A stretch of DNA of 64,000 nt from Rhodopirellula halodulae (GTDB lineage: Bacteria > Planctomycetota > Planctomycetia > Pirellulales > Pirellulaceae): assembly GCF_020966775.1 (NCBI RefSeq), contig NZ_JAJKFV010000009.1, forward strand, positions 62,001 to 126,000. Reading direction: 5' to 3'. Position numbers and translations under genes: made by a program. Position 1 is the stretch's first letter. Each line of letters starts with the position of its first letter. The notes beneath the pieces are model-generated. The model had not been told where the DNA came from. It did no database searches and saw only the letters and a list, made by a program, of their open reading frames with translations. Below are positions 1-9,546 of this stretch, piece after piece.

Positions 1-1
1 T

Positions 2-220
<219 letters not shown>

Positions 221-311
221 TGTGGTGGCGTTGAGGTTTTTATTTGAGTTTGCTTGATCACCGGCGGAATGCCCGTGCCGCTTTTGAAGTTCATTTTAAA
301 TAGACATCACC

Positions 312-965
312 ATGGCTGATTCCATTTCGTTTGCGTGGCACTGGGAAGATACCTTGATCGCCGGGCAAAAACGCCCGCTCGCTGTCGCGTCGGATCCCGA
401 TGCGATGCTGATTGAAGCTTGCGAGCGTCAGGATGCTGGCGAGGAAGGCGTGATCGATCCGTTTTGGGCGACCACGTGGCGTGCGGCATCCGGATTGGAT
501 CGTTTTTTGGATCGAGTGCCAATTCACAATCAAGACGTTTTGGAAGTTGGTTGCGGGACGGGGCACGCTGGCATTGCAGCGCTGCTGCGTGGTGCTCGCG
601 TGACGTTGACCGATGGTGTGGAAGATCCCTTGCAATTGGTGCGTCTGAGTTTGTCGCGGTTGGGATTGCACGCGGATGTGCGGGTGTTCCGATTGGGGGA
701 AGATTCGCTCGCGCCGAAGAAGTTCCCGTTCATTTTGGGAAGCGATGTGACTTACTTGCGGACGTTGTGGCCGGAGTTGTTGCAGTCGGCATCGGAGCAT
801 TTGACCGACGATGGTCAGTTGATTTTGAGTGACCCGCAACGATTGATCGCGACCGAGTTTTCTCGGTGGGTTGCCGACAAGCCGTGGAACTACACCGAGC
901 ACACGGTGGAGATGGAAGACGATCCCGAGCACCCGATCCGCATCATGGTTTTGACGCAGAGATAG
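312..965 (+). CDS. Class I SAM-dependent methyltransferase (small protein/lysine methyltransferase-like)
   Basis: The 217-residue protein has a Rossmann-type methyltransferase core. Motif I is EVGCGTGHAGIAALLRGA near residues 78-95, an acidic motif II follows (TLTDGVEDPL), and motif IV is the region ILGSDVTYLRTLWPELL, followed by a late strand (GQLILSDPQR). The order and spacing fit the Methyltransf_16 group, which includes protein-lysine N-methyltransferases acting on proteins such as ETF-beta. The substrate cannot be read from sequence. It starts at ATG 312 and is probably monocistronic: hemB ends 91 bp upstream and a repeat array starts just downstream. No signal peptide or membrane segment is visible, so it is likely cytosolic. 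Confidence 0.75.
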   Translation: MADSISFAWHWEDTLIAGQKRPLAVASDPDAMLIEACERQDAGEEGVIDPFWATTWRAASGLDRFLDRVPIHNQDVLEVGCGTGHAGIAALLRGARVTLTDGVEDPLQLVRLSLSRLGLHADVRVFRLGEDSLAPKKFPFILGSDVTYLRTLWPELLQSASEHLTDDGQLILSDPQRLIATEFSRWVADKPWNYTEHTVEMEDDPEHPIRIMVLTQR

Positions 966-2260
966 TTTTCGTTCCCGTAGGTCCGGTTCCACCGGGCGAT
1001 TGTGTTTCGGGATCGAATTTTGCTGGGTTTGGGCCGTTTGAAGTGGGGCGATGGCTACGCGAGAACGGGCCAACCGCGGCTAACGCCGTTCGGCTATTTG
1101 GTTGCTCGAGGTGTTTTGGTCGTTTGCCAGGGCGGTGGGGTTGGGTTTGCTTGATTGGCGTTGACGCGTAGGTCCGGTTCCACCGGACGTTTGTGCACGG
1201 CGTGTGGGCAGGAATCGATTTTTGGTGTGCGTGAGTTTTCTGGTGAGAATGAGTGGCCTCTCAGAGCATCGTGGCAACCGCGGCTAACGCCGTTCGGCTA
1301 CTTGGTTGCTCGAGGTGTTCTGGCCGTCTTTGTGGTGGGAATGCAACGAAACTATGTTGTTGTGTGTTGCTTGACACCGGGCACTTGCGCCACTTCCGCT
1401 AACAATGTCGCGGATCACTCCGTGGTCCGCTGGGGGACTGGTTTCGGCAGGACAACCGCGGCTAATGCCGATCGGCCATTTGATTGCTCGAGGTGTTTTG
1501 TTCGTTTGCCAGGGTGGTGTGTGTTGGGTTTGCTTGATTGGCGTTGACGCGTAGGTCCGGTTCCACCGGGCGATTGCGCACGGCGTGTAAGTCGCACGGT
1601 CTGATTATTGGTGTGCGTGAGTTTTCTATTGAGAATGAGTGGCCTCTCAGAAGAACCTGGCAACCGCGGCTAACGCCGTTCGGCTACTTGGTTTCTCGAA
1701 GTGTTTTGTCCGTCTTTGTGATGGGTATGCGACGAAACTATGTTGTTGTGTGTTGCGTGACACCGGGCGGCTTGCGCCGCTTCCGCTAAGAATGTCGCAG
1801 ATCACTCCGTGGTCCGCTGGGGCTGGTTTCTGCAGGGCAACCGCGGCTAACGCCGTTCGGCTATTTGGTTGCTCAAGGTGTTTTGTCCGTTTGCCAAGCC
1901 GGTTTGTTGGGTTTGCTTGAATGGCATTGACGCGTAAGTCCGGTTCCACCGGACGATTGTGCACGGCGTGTGAGTTGCACGGTCTGATTATTGGTGTGCG
2001 TGAGTTCTTTTGGTGAGAATGAGTTGCTTCTCAGAGCATCGTGGCAACCGCGGCTAACGCCGGTCGGCTACTTGGTTTCTCGAGGTGTTTTGTCTGTCAT
2101 TGTGGTGGGTATGCAACGAAACTATGTTGTTGTGTGTTGCTTGAGACTGGGCGGGTTGCGCCGCTTCCGCTAAGAATGTCGCGGATCACTCCGTGGTCCG
2201 CTGGGGCCGGTTCTGGCAGGGCAACCGCGGCTAACGCCGATCGGCTATTTGGTTGATGGA
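966..2260. repeat. Intergenic palindromic-repeat array, about 384-bp tandem unit
   Basis: The gap holds three element types. Element A (GTCCGGTTCCACCGGAC or the GGGC-ending variant) lies at 981-997, 1172-1188, 1555-1571 and 1938-1954. Element B (CAACCGCGGCTAACGCCG plus about 16 bp ending in GGTTG or similar) starts at 1071, 1275, 1453, 1661, 1838, 2045 and 2222. Element C (GCGGATCAC, loop TCC, complementary arm) starts near 1410, 1797 and 2180. Equivalent elements recur every 383-387 bp, so the region is a tandem array of roughly three diverged units. Short open frames cross it in several frames on both strands and encode only the repeat, so I do not call genes here. Confidence 0.85.
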
Positions 2261-2369
2261 GGCGTTTGGTTCACTGGCGATCGCCGCCCGGTCGGCGGTT
2301 GGGGGTGATTCGTGGGGAATGGGCTGCCGCGTCGCTCAGGTAGCCTGCCAAAAAACGTTGGGATTTTGC

Positions 2370-2411
2370 TTGACGCTCTTTTGTGATCGCTGTACCGTGT
2401 AACCAGTACAC
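2370..2411 (+). promoter_or_regulatory. Candidate promoter and GntR operator upstream of the ABC transporter operon
   Basis: A -35-like TTGACG lies at 2370-2375. An inverted repeat GTGTA-N5-TACAC lies at 2397-2411, about 30 bp before the regulator's start codon. YtrA-type GntR repressors commonly autoregulate through short palindromes overlapping their own promoters, which this arrangement resembles. No convincing -10 box is present at canonical spacing (best is TACCGT at 2393-2398), so the promoter call is weaker than the palindrome itself. Confidence 0.45.
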
Positions 2412-2442
2412 CAGTTAGCCAGTTTGGGACATCGGTGCGAAC

Positions 2443-2850
2443 ATGTTTTTTACAGTGGATCCTTCCAATGGCGTGGCGATCTATTCGCAGATCGTTCGTC
2501 AGGTGAAGTTTGCGGTGGCGGAGCGGACTCTGCGGCCGGGCCAATTGTTGCCAAGCGTGCGGCAGCTCAGTCAGCAGCTCGCGGTCAATCCAAACACGGT
2601 GGCTCGCGCGTTCCAAGAGCTGCAATCGGAAGGCGTGATCGAGACGCTTCGCGGTCGCGGCGTGGTGGTTTGCAAAGGCGCGGTGGAGCGATGTCGCAAA
2701 CAGCGGCAATCGATGCTGGCCGATCGACTGTCGGCTGTCTTGACCGAGGCTCTGCAAGCGGGCTTGTCGGCGGAGGAGGTTCGAAAGCTCGTCGATGAGC
2801 AACTTCAGAGCCTCGAAGGAACCATCGAAGCGATCGCGGAATTGCAGTGA
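2443..2850 (+). CDS. GntR-family (YtrA subfamily) transcriptional regulator
   Basis: The 135-residue protein is a winged-helix DNA-binding domain with a short C-terminal helical tail, the length typical of YtrA-type regulators. Residues about 9-75 carry the GntR signature: AIYSQIVRQVKFAVAERTL, then PGQLLPSVRQLSQQLAVNPN with NTVARAFQELQSEGVIE, then the wing RGRGVVV. Members of this subfamily usually repress an adjacent ABC transporter operon in response to envelope stress or a small ligand. The next three genes encode exactly such a transporter. A GTGTA-N5-TACAC palindrome lies upstream at 2397-2411. It probably acts as a dimeric autorepressor. The ligand is unknown. Confidence 0.9.
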   Translation: MFFTVDPSNGVAIYSQIVRQVKFAVAERTLRPGQLLPSVRQLSQQLAVNPNTVARAFQELQSEGVIETLRGRGVVVCKGAVERCRKQRQSMLADRLSAVLTEALQAGLSAEEVRKLVDEQLQSLEGTIEAIAELQ

Positions 2851-2929
2851 TCAATCGCCGGTGTCGCACGCACCGGCGTCGGCCTCTTGGACGTGCACCT
2901 CACTCATCTTTTTGAAGCAGGACCGTGAC

Positions 2930-3934
2930 ATGAATTCAGTCATCTCGACGAACCAACTCACCATGCGATTCCGTGGTTGCGACGCATTGATGGGAGTGGA
3001 TTTGAAGATTCAACCTGGGACGGTGTTCGCATTGCTGGGCGAAAACGGAGCCGGCAAAACCACGTTGATTCGAATCCTGACCGGATTTCAGAAACCGACC
3101 TCGGGATCCGCCAACGTATGCGGATTTGATCCGCTGAAACAGCCGTTGGAGGTTCGCCGGCGTGTTGGCTATGTGTCCGACAACCCGGCATTGTACGACT
3201 GGATGACCGTGGGCCAGATCGGATGGTTCACGGCGTCGTTTTATCCGGACGGTTTTTATGACAGTTATCGCGAACAGATCGCTCGGTACGAGATCCCCGA
3301 GGATCGAAAAATTCGCGTGTTAAGCAAGGGGCAGCGGGCGAAGATCGCGTTGTCGCTTGCTCTGGCTCATGACCCGGAATTGTTGATCTTGGACGAGCCA
3401 ACGTCCGGATTGGATCCGATGGTGCGACGTGAATTTCTGGAGAGCATGATCGGTCGGGCCGCGTCGGGACGGACCGTGTTTCTTTCGAGTCACCAAATCA
3501 ACGAAGTGGAACGAGTCGCCGACACGATCGGGATTTTGCACGATGGCAAATTGCAAACGTGCGAACCACTGAACGACTTGAAAGGTTCCATGACGGAGCT
3601 CACTGTTTCGCTGGATGACTCGTTGGTCGAAGTGCCAACGTTGCCCGAGCCCGCTCAGACGTTGCTGGAAGAAAACCAAGGTCGACAACGCCGCGTCCTG
3701 GTTCGGCACTTCGATGCATCGATGATTCCGCACATCGAATCGGCGGAAGGCGTGATTGGTGTTCGTGAACGAGCGATGACGCTGGAGGAGATCTTCATTG
3801 CCCACACGCGGAAAGGCTTTTTTCGACCGGCGGATCCGCCAGAGCAATCGCGTGCGTCTCGACCGGCGAGTGAACCCGATGGCGGTGGATCGCAGTCCGA
3901 CTCGGAGGTGGTCACCACGGGAGAGCGATCATGA
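2930..3934 (+). CDS. ABC transporter ATP-binding protein (YtrB-like)
   Basis: I chose ATG 2930 (334 residues) because AGGA sits 8 nt upstream and the ABC domain begins immediately after. The open frame extends further upstream but overlaps the regulator gene. Visible motifs are Walker A LLGENGAGKTTLI, an ABC signature variant LSKGQRAKIALSLAL, Walker B LLILDEPTSGLDP, and the switch histidine in FLSSHQINEVE. LSKGQ in place of LSGGQ is seen in YtrB/EcsA-like exporters. The C-terminal extension, rich in Asp, Glu and Ser, ends at an ATGA overlap with the permease gene, so the two are translationally coupled. It would energise the membrane partner at 3931-6459. Confidence 0.92.
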   Translation: MNSVISTNQLTMRFRGCDALMGVDLKIQPGTVFALLGENGAGKTTLIRILTGFQKPTSGSANVCGFDPLKQPLEVRRRVGYVSDNPALYDWMTVGQIGWFTASFYPDGFYDSYREQIARYEIPEDRKIRVLSKGQRAKIALSLALAHDPELLILDEPTSGLDPMVRREFLESMIGRAASGRTVFLSSHQINEVERVADTIGILHDGKLQTCEPLNDLKGSMTELTVSLDDSLVEVPTLPEPAQTLLEENQGRQRRVLVRHFDASMIPHIESAEGVIGVRERAMTLEEIFIAHTRKGFFRPADPPEQSRASRPASEPDGGGSQSDSEVVTTGERS

Positions 3935-6459
3935 ACGAGACACGTGTATGGCAAGGCCTGTTTTGGAAGGAGACAAAGCAGATTGTTCCGCTGATCGGGA
4001 TGTTGTTCGCGGTGTCTGCTTTCCTGATTCTTGTGTGGGCGTCAACGTCTCGGCAGCTCAATATCACGTTGCGGGCGGCGGGGGACATTGTTCCGCTGAT
4101 CATGCCAGCGTTGTTCGCCGCGGGAGCCGGTGCGATTCTGGTCAGTCATGAAAAGGAGACACGCTCGTTACGTTGGCTGGCTTCGCTGCCGATTCCGACA
4201 CGACCAATCGTTGCCACCAAATTGGTCGTCGCCTTTGGTGGATTGATCGCAATGTGGATCGGATGCGGCGTGTTGAGCTTGGTCGCTGGATTGGACAGCG
4301 GTGGCGTCGGTGAATTGTCAGAGTGGAGACAGATCCATCCGGCGTTTTGGTTTCTGCATTCGGTGTATGTGTTGTTGTGCGGCTTTTACACCTCGTGGCG
4401 AAACAAGAATGCGTTTCCGGCGTTGGTGTGGATCATACCGCTGGCACTGCTGCCGTTTTTGTTTGCTGAAATTTGGTTCGCATTGCCGCATTCATCGTCC
4501 ATTCAGTACACGAATGTGACACAGAAAACTTGGGTGATGAGTCTCGTCACTCTCTTTGCGATTCCCATCGCGGGGTGGTTCGCCTATCGAGCGGGGCTGA
4601 ACGATTTGCAAGCCGATGAGCCGGAGAAGCTGCTTGGTCGTGAATCGATGTCGTCGCCGGATGCATGGCGACCTCCGGAGGTTTCGGCACCAACGGTCAT
4701 GCCGTTTCGCGATTCGCTTGCATCGCTGGTGTGGCAGAACGTTCACGGTTCTCCATGGATGTCGATTGGCTTGAGCGTGCCACTACTGGCTGGTGCGGTG
4801 GCCTGGTTGATTTTGACGAACCATGTTGGAAGCCCATCGAATTGGGAGTTGGTTTGCATCCAGATCGCCATTGGTTTGGCGATGCTGGCGGTGTCTTGGT
4901 TGGGCGTCGCTGTGTTCGCCGGGGACGGTTCGGCAGCAAGGTTGAAGTTCCTTGCTGATCGAGGCGTCTCGCCGTGGCGGGCTTGGGTCGGGCGTCACTG
5001 GTTCGCGGTCAGTTTGCTGTCCGCAACTGCCTTGCTGATCGTGGGAGTTCAGTCAATTCTAGGAACGCCGGTGGGCCCCGACGCTTATGAGCAGCCATTG
5101 GTGTTCGAGGTGTCCCTGTTCACGTTGTTGTTGGTGTTTGCCGTGGTGTACGGCGTGTCGCAATGGACCAGCCAAGTCGTTCCGATGCTGGCGGCGTCTG
5201 CGTTCTTGGCACCGGTGCTTTCGTTGGTTGCCTTGGCATTGCTGGTCAATGCGGGCGTGGGCAACGGTGTTCGCTTGGGTTGGCTGCTTTTGGTCGTGGC
5301 TCTTCCTTTCATTGGCACATGGTGGACCATGCGTGACTTCATGGACGGAAGGCGTGGTAGGAACTACTGGTCGGTCGTGGTCGTCTCAGCGTTGTTGTTC
5401 TCGATCATGCCGAGTGTTCCCGTTTGGATTGCAAAGTCGCGATTTCCGGCGATGTCAGAAGAGCGAGTTGCGGAACTGTTGCCGGAGGCAAGGCGATTTA
5501 GCCAAGGAAATGCTCTTCAGTTCACCTCGATGCGGATGGGCAATCTCGATCTTCGGGAGGATTACTCAAGCGTGTATGGCGACATTGATGGTGAAACCGC
5601 GGTGAAGCGTTTCCAACAACGGGACTACATGTCGCCGGAAACGTGGATGGTGATTGGGGATCAAGACGACACCCCGCTGCGGGCTGACACATGGATCATT
5701 CAAAGCAGCCTAGAGATGACCTCCCTCGCCAAGTTGCAATGGAAGCGGGACCCTAGCGAGCAGGCAAAGGAAGAGCTGGCCGCGTTTGTTGATCGCCTGA
5801 CCACTGTCGCCAAACGATTACGACTGAGCGTGCGCTGGTACGACCAAGAGATGGCGGACTATGTGGAGGAGTGGCTGGTCGAAAATCTGTCGGATGAGGC
5901 CCTGCAGCCATTGCAATCAGAGCCATTTTTCCGAGGAGCAGTGGAACAAGTGGGGGCGTTCGACGACAGGCAAAAGGCCCGACGAAGAGCTCTCCTGGCG
6001 AGTTGGTACATCGATCGAGAGTTACCCGGATCTCGACATCGGTATGGCGTGAGCGCGAATGATGATTGGTTCGACCAAGTTCCGCTGGAATGGCGAGCGA
6101 GCATCGTTCAACAAGGTTTCGGCGCAGTGGTGGATCAGTGCTTGTGGATTCTTGAGAAGGGAAAGGAGGGGGGCGATTTGGAATCGGAGTTTCGTTCGCT
6201 TCATGAATTGTTGGGGCGTCCAGGCGGCGACTTTGAAACCGGGCCCTACGGCGACAACGTTCCGTCGGCGAAGAACGTGGGGCACTCTCGCCGACATTAT
6301 GGCTTTCCCGCCGTCAGCTGGTTTGAACCGTGGGAGAACGAAGGTCGGGAGATATGGCAACGAGAGGCGTCGCAGCCACAGATTGAAGAAACGAAGCCGG
6401 CTGAAACAAATGCGTCCGTTGAGGAGCCTAATGTAACCGTTGAGGAGATAGAGCAATGA
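3931..6459 (+). CDS. ABC-2 type transporter permease, large with C-terminal soluble domain
   Basis: The 842-residue protein starts on an ATGA overlap with the ATPase gene. The N-terminal 520 residues contain about twelve hydrophobic stretches, for example IVPLIGMLFAVSAFLILVWA near residue 20 and LFTLLLVFAVVYGVS near 395. These are arranged in two halves around a hydrophilic linker at about residues 225-255. From about residue 520 to the end the protein is hydrophilic and contains no hydrophobic segment, suggesting a sizeable extramembrane domain with no family I recognise. It ends with an acidic tail. ABC-2 permeases export lipids, peptides or drugs; the substrate is not inferable. The doubled hydrophobic region may represent an internal duplication of a six-helix unit. 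Confidence 0.8.
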   Translation: MNETRVWQGLFWKETKQIVPLIGMLFAVSAFLILVWASTSRQLNITLRAAGDIVPLIMPALFAAGAGAILVSHEKETRSLRWLASLPIPTRPIVATKLVVAFGGLIAMWIGCGVLSLVAGLDSGGVGELSEWRQIHPAFWFLHSVYVLLCGFYTSWRNKNAFPALVWIIPLALLPFLFAEIWFALPHSSSIQYTNVTQKTWVMSLVTLFAIPIAGWFAYRAGLNDLQADEPEKLLGRESMSSPDAWRPPEVSAPTVMPFRDSLASLVWQNVHGSPWMSIGLSVPLLAGAVAWLILTNHVGSPSNWELVCIQIAIGLAMLAVSWLGVAVFAGDGSAARLKFLADRGVSPWRAWVGRHWFAVSLLSATALLIVGVQSILGTPVGPDAYEQPLVFEVSLFTLLLVFAVVYGVSQWTSQVVPMLAASAFLAPVLSLVALALLVNAGVGNGVRLGWLLLVVALPFIGTWWTMRDFMDGRRGRNYWSVVVVSALLFSIMPSVPVWIAKSRFPAMSEERVAELLPEARRFSQGNALQFTSMRMGNLDLREDYSSVYGDIDGETAVKRFQQRDYMSPETWMVIGDQDDTPLRADTWIIQSSLEMTSLAKLQWKRDPSEQAKEELAAFVDRLTTVAKRLRLSVRWYDQEMADYVEEWLVENLSDEALQPLQSEPFFRGAVEQVGAFDDRQKARRRALLASWYIDRELPGSRHRYGVSANDDWFDQVPLEWRASIVQQGFGAVVDQCLWILEKGKEGGDLESEFRSLHELLGRPGGDFETGPYGDNVPSAKNVGHSRRHYGFPAVSWFEPWENEGREIWQREASQPQIEETKPAETNASVEEPNVTVEEIEQ

Positions 6460-7835
6460 GTCATCAAACATCGGACTTCCGGTATCGTCTTTGGATGTGG
6501 TTGCCACCGTTGTTGGCGGTGCTGGCGATCGCGTGGGGTATCGGGCGAGAGTATTGGGCCGAAAGTGAATACCGGTCCGCGGTCAATGAACTGGCGGATC
6601 AAGGCTTGCCCGTCACGACCACGCAGATTCGTGACCGCTACACCGTTGCGGAGTTCGACGAACGCTCGGCGGAGTGGACTGAATTGTTCGATGCGGTCGT
6701 CGCGTTGCGAGAAGTGTCTCGCGATTCCGTGGAAGGAATTGACGAACTTGTCCCTCCCGGGCAGCCATGGCCCGCAGAACCGTTCGCCGCGCTGATGAGC
6801 GAAAAAGCCGCCCCGTTGATGGCAAAGTTTCGGGAATTGTTGGAAGGTGATGTTCCGATTCCATTGGAGATGCACTTCTATTCCCATTGGCACTGGCATT
6901 CGTCCAGCAACTATGCGGCGATCCCGGAACTTTTGGAGGATGAGTTTCAGTTTGCCTATCACTCCGGCGAGTCCGAACTGGCTTTTTCGTTGCTCGAGCA
7001 GTGGCGGATGTTCCTCAAGACGTTGAACGCGTCGAATCGTTTTCAGGTGTGGGCCCAGTCGAGTTTGATGGACGCTTGGTTTCGCACGGTACGGACGTCG
7101 GTCACCCATGAATTTTGGAACGAAGAGCAACTCCAAAGGCTCGTGTCGCTATCCAATGGTTTTCAGGCCATCGATTCCGCTGAGTGGAACGATTCTCGGT
7201 TGGCGAGCTTTGTGGCGTGGGACCCGTTGCAGGACAGTGGCGTTTGGGTGCGATACTCGGAGCCTAACCTGAGATCGACGCAGCCCTTCGGCGCATCCGC
7301 GGTTCATGCACTGGCAGCGTTGCAGTGGATGCAGCGGCGCGATGATGTTGAAGGCATTCGTGATAGACGCCGCGATCGCAAGGAGTGGCAAGCCAAGGAG
7401 CAGGCGCTCACTGATGAATCGCGAAGTTTGGTTTCCGTACCTTCAGCGACTCTCAATCGCAACGTGCGCGACAGTTGGGGCGTTGCCACCGCGTACGGAC
7501 AACGGCAAGAAGATTCGTTCCGTGATCGTTTGGCGTGGACATTGACCGCTATCAATTTGCGTAAATACCAGGTTGAGGATGGGCAGTTCCCGCGTTCGTT
7601 GGATGCGTTGCGAACGGTCGGGGCAAATGACGATGATTGGACGCTCACTACAGGAGAGCGTCTTGGCTATCGTGTGGGCGACGGATCAAAAGACGGTGAT
7701 CAGGCGGTCGCGGTTTTGTGGACCGATGACGGGACGAATCAAGGTGAGGAGGAGCCCGGCGTTGGTCGCATTCCCTACAGCGAGCGGAAGTGGGGCGCGG
7801 GACGCGCGAAGAGATTTGAGATCTGGTTTGATTGA
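6456..7835 (+). CDS. Membrane-anchored protein of unknown function, ABC operon partner
   Basis: The 459-residue protein overlaps the permease stop by ATGA and has a purine-rich Shine-Dalgarno (GAGGAGA) upstream. One N-terminal transmembrane helix (LWMWLPPLLAVLAIAWGIG, residues about 12-30) is followed by a long, mostly helical, soluble region rich in Trp, Glu and Arg. The C-terminal part (INLRKYQVEDGQFPRSLDAL near residue 370) resembles short segments seen in many planctomycete hypothetical proteins of ABC-type operons. That is a family impression, not a domain assignment. It is probably anchored in the inner membrane with the soluble part outside, and co-produced with the transporter. No catalytic motif was recognised. 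Confidence 0.7.
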   Translation: MSHQTSDFRYRLWMWLPPLLAVLAIAWGIGREYWAESEYRSAVNELADQGLPVTTTQIRDRYTVAEFDERSAEWTELFDAVVALREVSRDSVEGIDELVPPGQPWPAEPFAALMSEKAAPLMAKFRELLEGDVPIPLEMHFYSHWHWHSSSNYAAIPELLEDEFQFAYHSGESELAFSLLEQWRMFLKTLNASNRFQVWAQSSLMDAWFRTVRTSVTHEFWNEEQLQRLVSLSNGFQAIDSAEWNDSRLASFVAWDPLQDSGVWVRYSEPNLRSTQPFGASAVHALAALQWMQRRDDVEGIRDRRRDRKEWQAKEQALTDESRSLVSVPSATLNRNVRDSWGVATAYGQRQEDSFRDRLAWTLTAINLRKYQVEDGQFPRSLDALRTVGANDDDWTLTTGERLGYRVGDGSKDGDQAVAVLWTDDGTNQGEEEPGVGRIPYSERKWGAGRAKRFEIWFD

Positions 7836-7899
7836 ATGGTTTCGGATGGTGAATGAACGAGGGTATCGCGATGCGTTCGATCCATGGTGCGACTGCGGT

Positions 7900-8352
7900 T
7901 CAGTGGCACCGGGCGGCTCGCGCCGCGTCCGCTAAGGGTGTCGCGGACCACTCCGTGGTCCGCTGGGGTTGGGTTTCGGCAAGGTTTGAGCGGCCGCGGT
8001 GGTTTGAATTGCTCGTGATGGAGTGTGGCAACCGCGGCTCATGCCGGTCGGCTACTTGGTTGCTCGGGGTGTTGGGGCATTTGCGGAAAAAGCATGTGCG
8101 CCAGCGTTGGTGGACACCGGGCGGCTCGCGCCGCGACCGCTAAGAGTGTCGCGGACCACTCCGTGGTCCGCTGGGGGGGGATTTCGGCGAGGTTTGAGCG
8201 GCCGCGGTGGTTTGAATTGCTCGTGATGAGGTGGCAACCGCGGCCAATGCCGTTCGGCTACTTGGTTGCTTGGGGTGTTGGCCGCGTTTGCTAGGGCGGT
8301 GTTTTTTGGGGTGTCCAATTGGAGTTGTCGCGTAGGTCCGGTTCCACCGGAC
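7900..8352. repeat. Intergenic palindromic-repeat array, about 207-bp period
   Basis: The gap between the convergent genes at 6456-7835 and 8417-9541 holds two C elements (7942-7962 and 8151-8171, with perfect 9-bp arms around loop TCC), two B elements (starting 8029 and 8235) and one A element (8336-8352). Corresponding copies are 206-209 bp apart, so this is a local duplication of a C-B unit with a terminal A. A conserved stretch GACACCGGGCGGCT precedes the second C element and a close variant the first. No gene is supported here. Confidence 0.85.
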
Positions 8353-8416
8353 GTTTGTGCTAACGAGCTTCGGGTGGAACCTGCGACGAACGGCGTGGCT
8401 GGCTGAGAGGCTTCCT

Positions 8417-9541
8417 TCAGGAGGAAGCGGTTTCTTGAAAAGGCTCGTGACCCCAGCCAGCGAGTTTGGCGTTTTTGAAACTCTCGAATTGGCCAGCTTC
8501 GATGGCGTCTCGTGTTTGTTGCATCAATCGACCGTAGTACATCAGGTTGTGATGGGACAACAAAATTGGGCCGAGCATTTCGCCGGCAACAAACAAATGA
8601 CGCAGGTAACCTCGACTGTGTCTGCACGCCAAGCACGGGCAGTCTTCCATCAGCGGTCGCGTATCGAGTTTGTGGACCGCGTTGCGTAGTTTGATGGCGC
8701 CTTCATCGGTGAACGCGAGTGCGTTGCGACCGTTCCGGGTTGGCATCACGCAATCGAACAGGTCGATCCCGCGAGCGATGTTTTCGAGCAGGTCACGCGG
8801 TGTTCCGACGCCCATCAGGTAGCGAGGTTTATCGGCGGGCAAGTGCGGCGTGGTGAAACCAGTCGTGGTGTACATGTCCTCGGGCGGTTCGCCAACGGAC
8901 AGTCCGCCAACCGCGTAACCTTCAAAGGGCATCGCCGCCAATTCGGTCGCACACTGCTGGCGAAGTGTTCTGTCCAGACCACCTTGGACGATGGCGAAAA
9001 GCGCTTGGTCCTCGCGGTCAGCGGCTTCGCGGCAGCGGGCTGCCCAGCGGATGGATCGAGCCAGTGCGTCTTCGACTTGCGTCATCGGCGCGGGCAAAGC
9101 GATCACGTGATCCAGCACCATCGCCACGTCGCTACCGAGAGCTTGTTGAATCTCGATCGAGTGTTCGGGCGTAAGCTCGATCTTCGCACCATCGATGTGC
9201 GAACGGAACGTCGCCGCGTGTTCGGTGACTTTGTTGATCGCGCCCAGCGAGAACACTTGGAAGCCACCGGAGTCGGTCAGGATCGGCCCGTCCCAGCCAC
9301 ACATCTTGTGCAAGCCACCGAGGGCCGCGACGGTTTCGTGTCCCGGGCGAAGCCGCAGGTGATACGTGTTGCCCAAAATCATGTCCGCGCCCGTGGCGGC
9401 GACTTGATCGATCGTCAGGCCTTTGACCGTTCCAAGCGTACCCACCGGCATGAAGCCGGGGGTGCGAACAGGTCCTTGGGGCGTGTGGAAAACGCCACGT
9501 CGGGCACCGCCATCGGTGCCGATCAATTCATAGCGGAACAA
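8417..9541 (-). CDS. tgt: tRNA-guanine transglycosylase (queuine/preQ1 tRNA-ribosyltransferase)
   Basis: The 374-residue enzyme exchanges guanine-34 for preQ1 in tRNAs with GUN anticodons, an early step of queuosine synthesis. Visible family motifs are [25 protein letters not shown], the catalytic-site region [20 protein letters not shown], and the second catalytic-Asp region [15 protein letters not shown]. The zinc site [17 protein letters not shown] is followed by a histidine in LLSHHN. Length and motif order are normal. The start is TTG at 9541, six bases after the stop of the upstream TPR gene. The first in-frame residues MFRYEL match the usual N-terminus, so the two genes are probably one transcript. 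Confidence 0.95.
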   Translation of the reverse strand: MFRYELIGTDGGARRGVFHTPQGPVRTPGFMPVGTLGTVKGLTIDQVAATGADMILGNTYHLRLRPGHETVAALGGLHKMCGWDGPILTDSGGFQVFSLGAINKVTEHAATFRSHIDGAKIELTPEHSIEIQQALGSDVAMVLDHVIALPAPMTQVEDALARSIRWAARCREAADREDQALFAIVQGGLDRTLRQQCATELAAMPFEGYAVGGLSVGEPPEDMYTTTGFTTPHLPADKPRYLMGVGTPRDLLENIARGIDLFDCVMPTRNGRNALAFTDEGAIKLRNAVHKLDTRPLMEDCPCLACRHSRGYLRHLFVAGEMLGPILLSHHNLMYYGRLMQQTRDAIEAGQFESFKNAKLAGWGHEPFQETASS

Positions 9542-9546
9542 GCGGG

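Noticed and set aside
966-2400. Insertion sequence or degraded transposon in the first repeat array
   Set aside because: No transposase fragment, target-site duplication or long terminal inverted repeats are visible; all repeats belong to the short palindromic families.
2795-2929. N-terminal extension of the ABC ATPase from 2795
   Set aside because: The extension overlaps the regulator gene and its residues are not ABC-like; ATG 2930 has a good ribosome-binding site.
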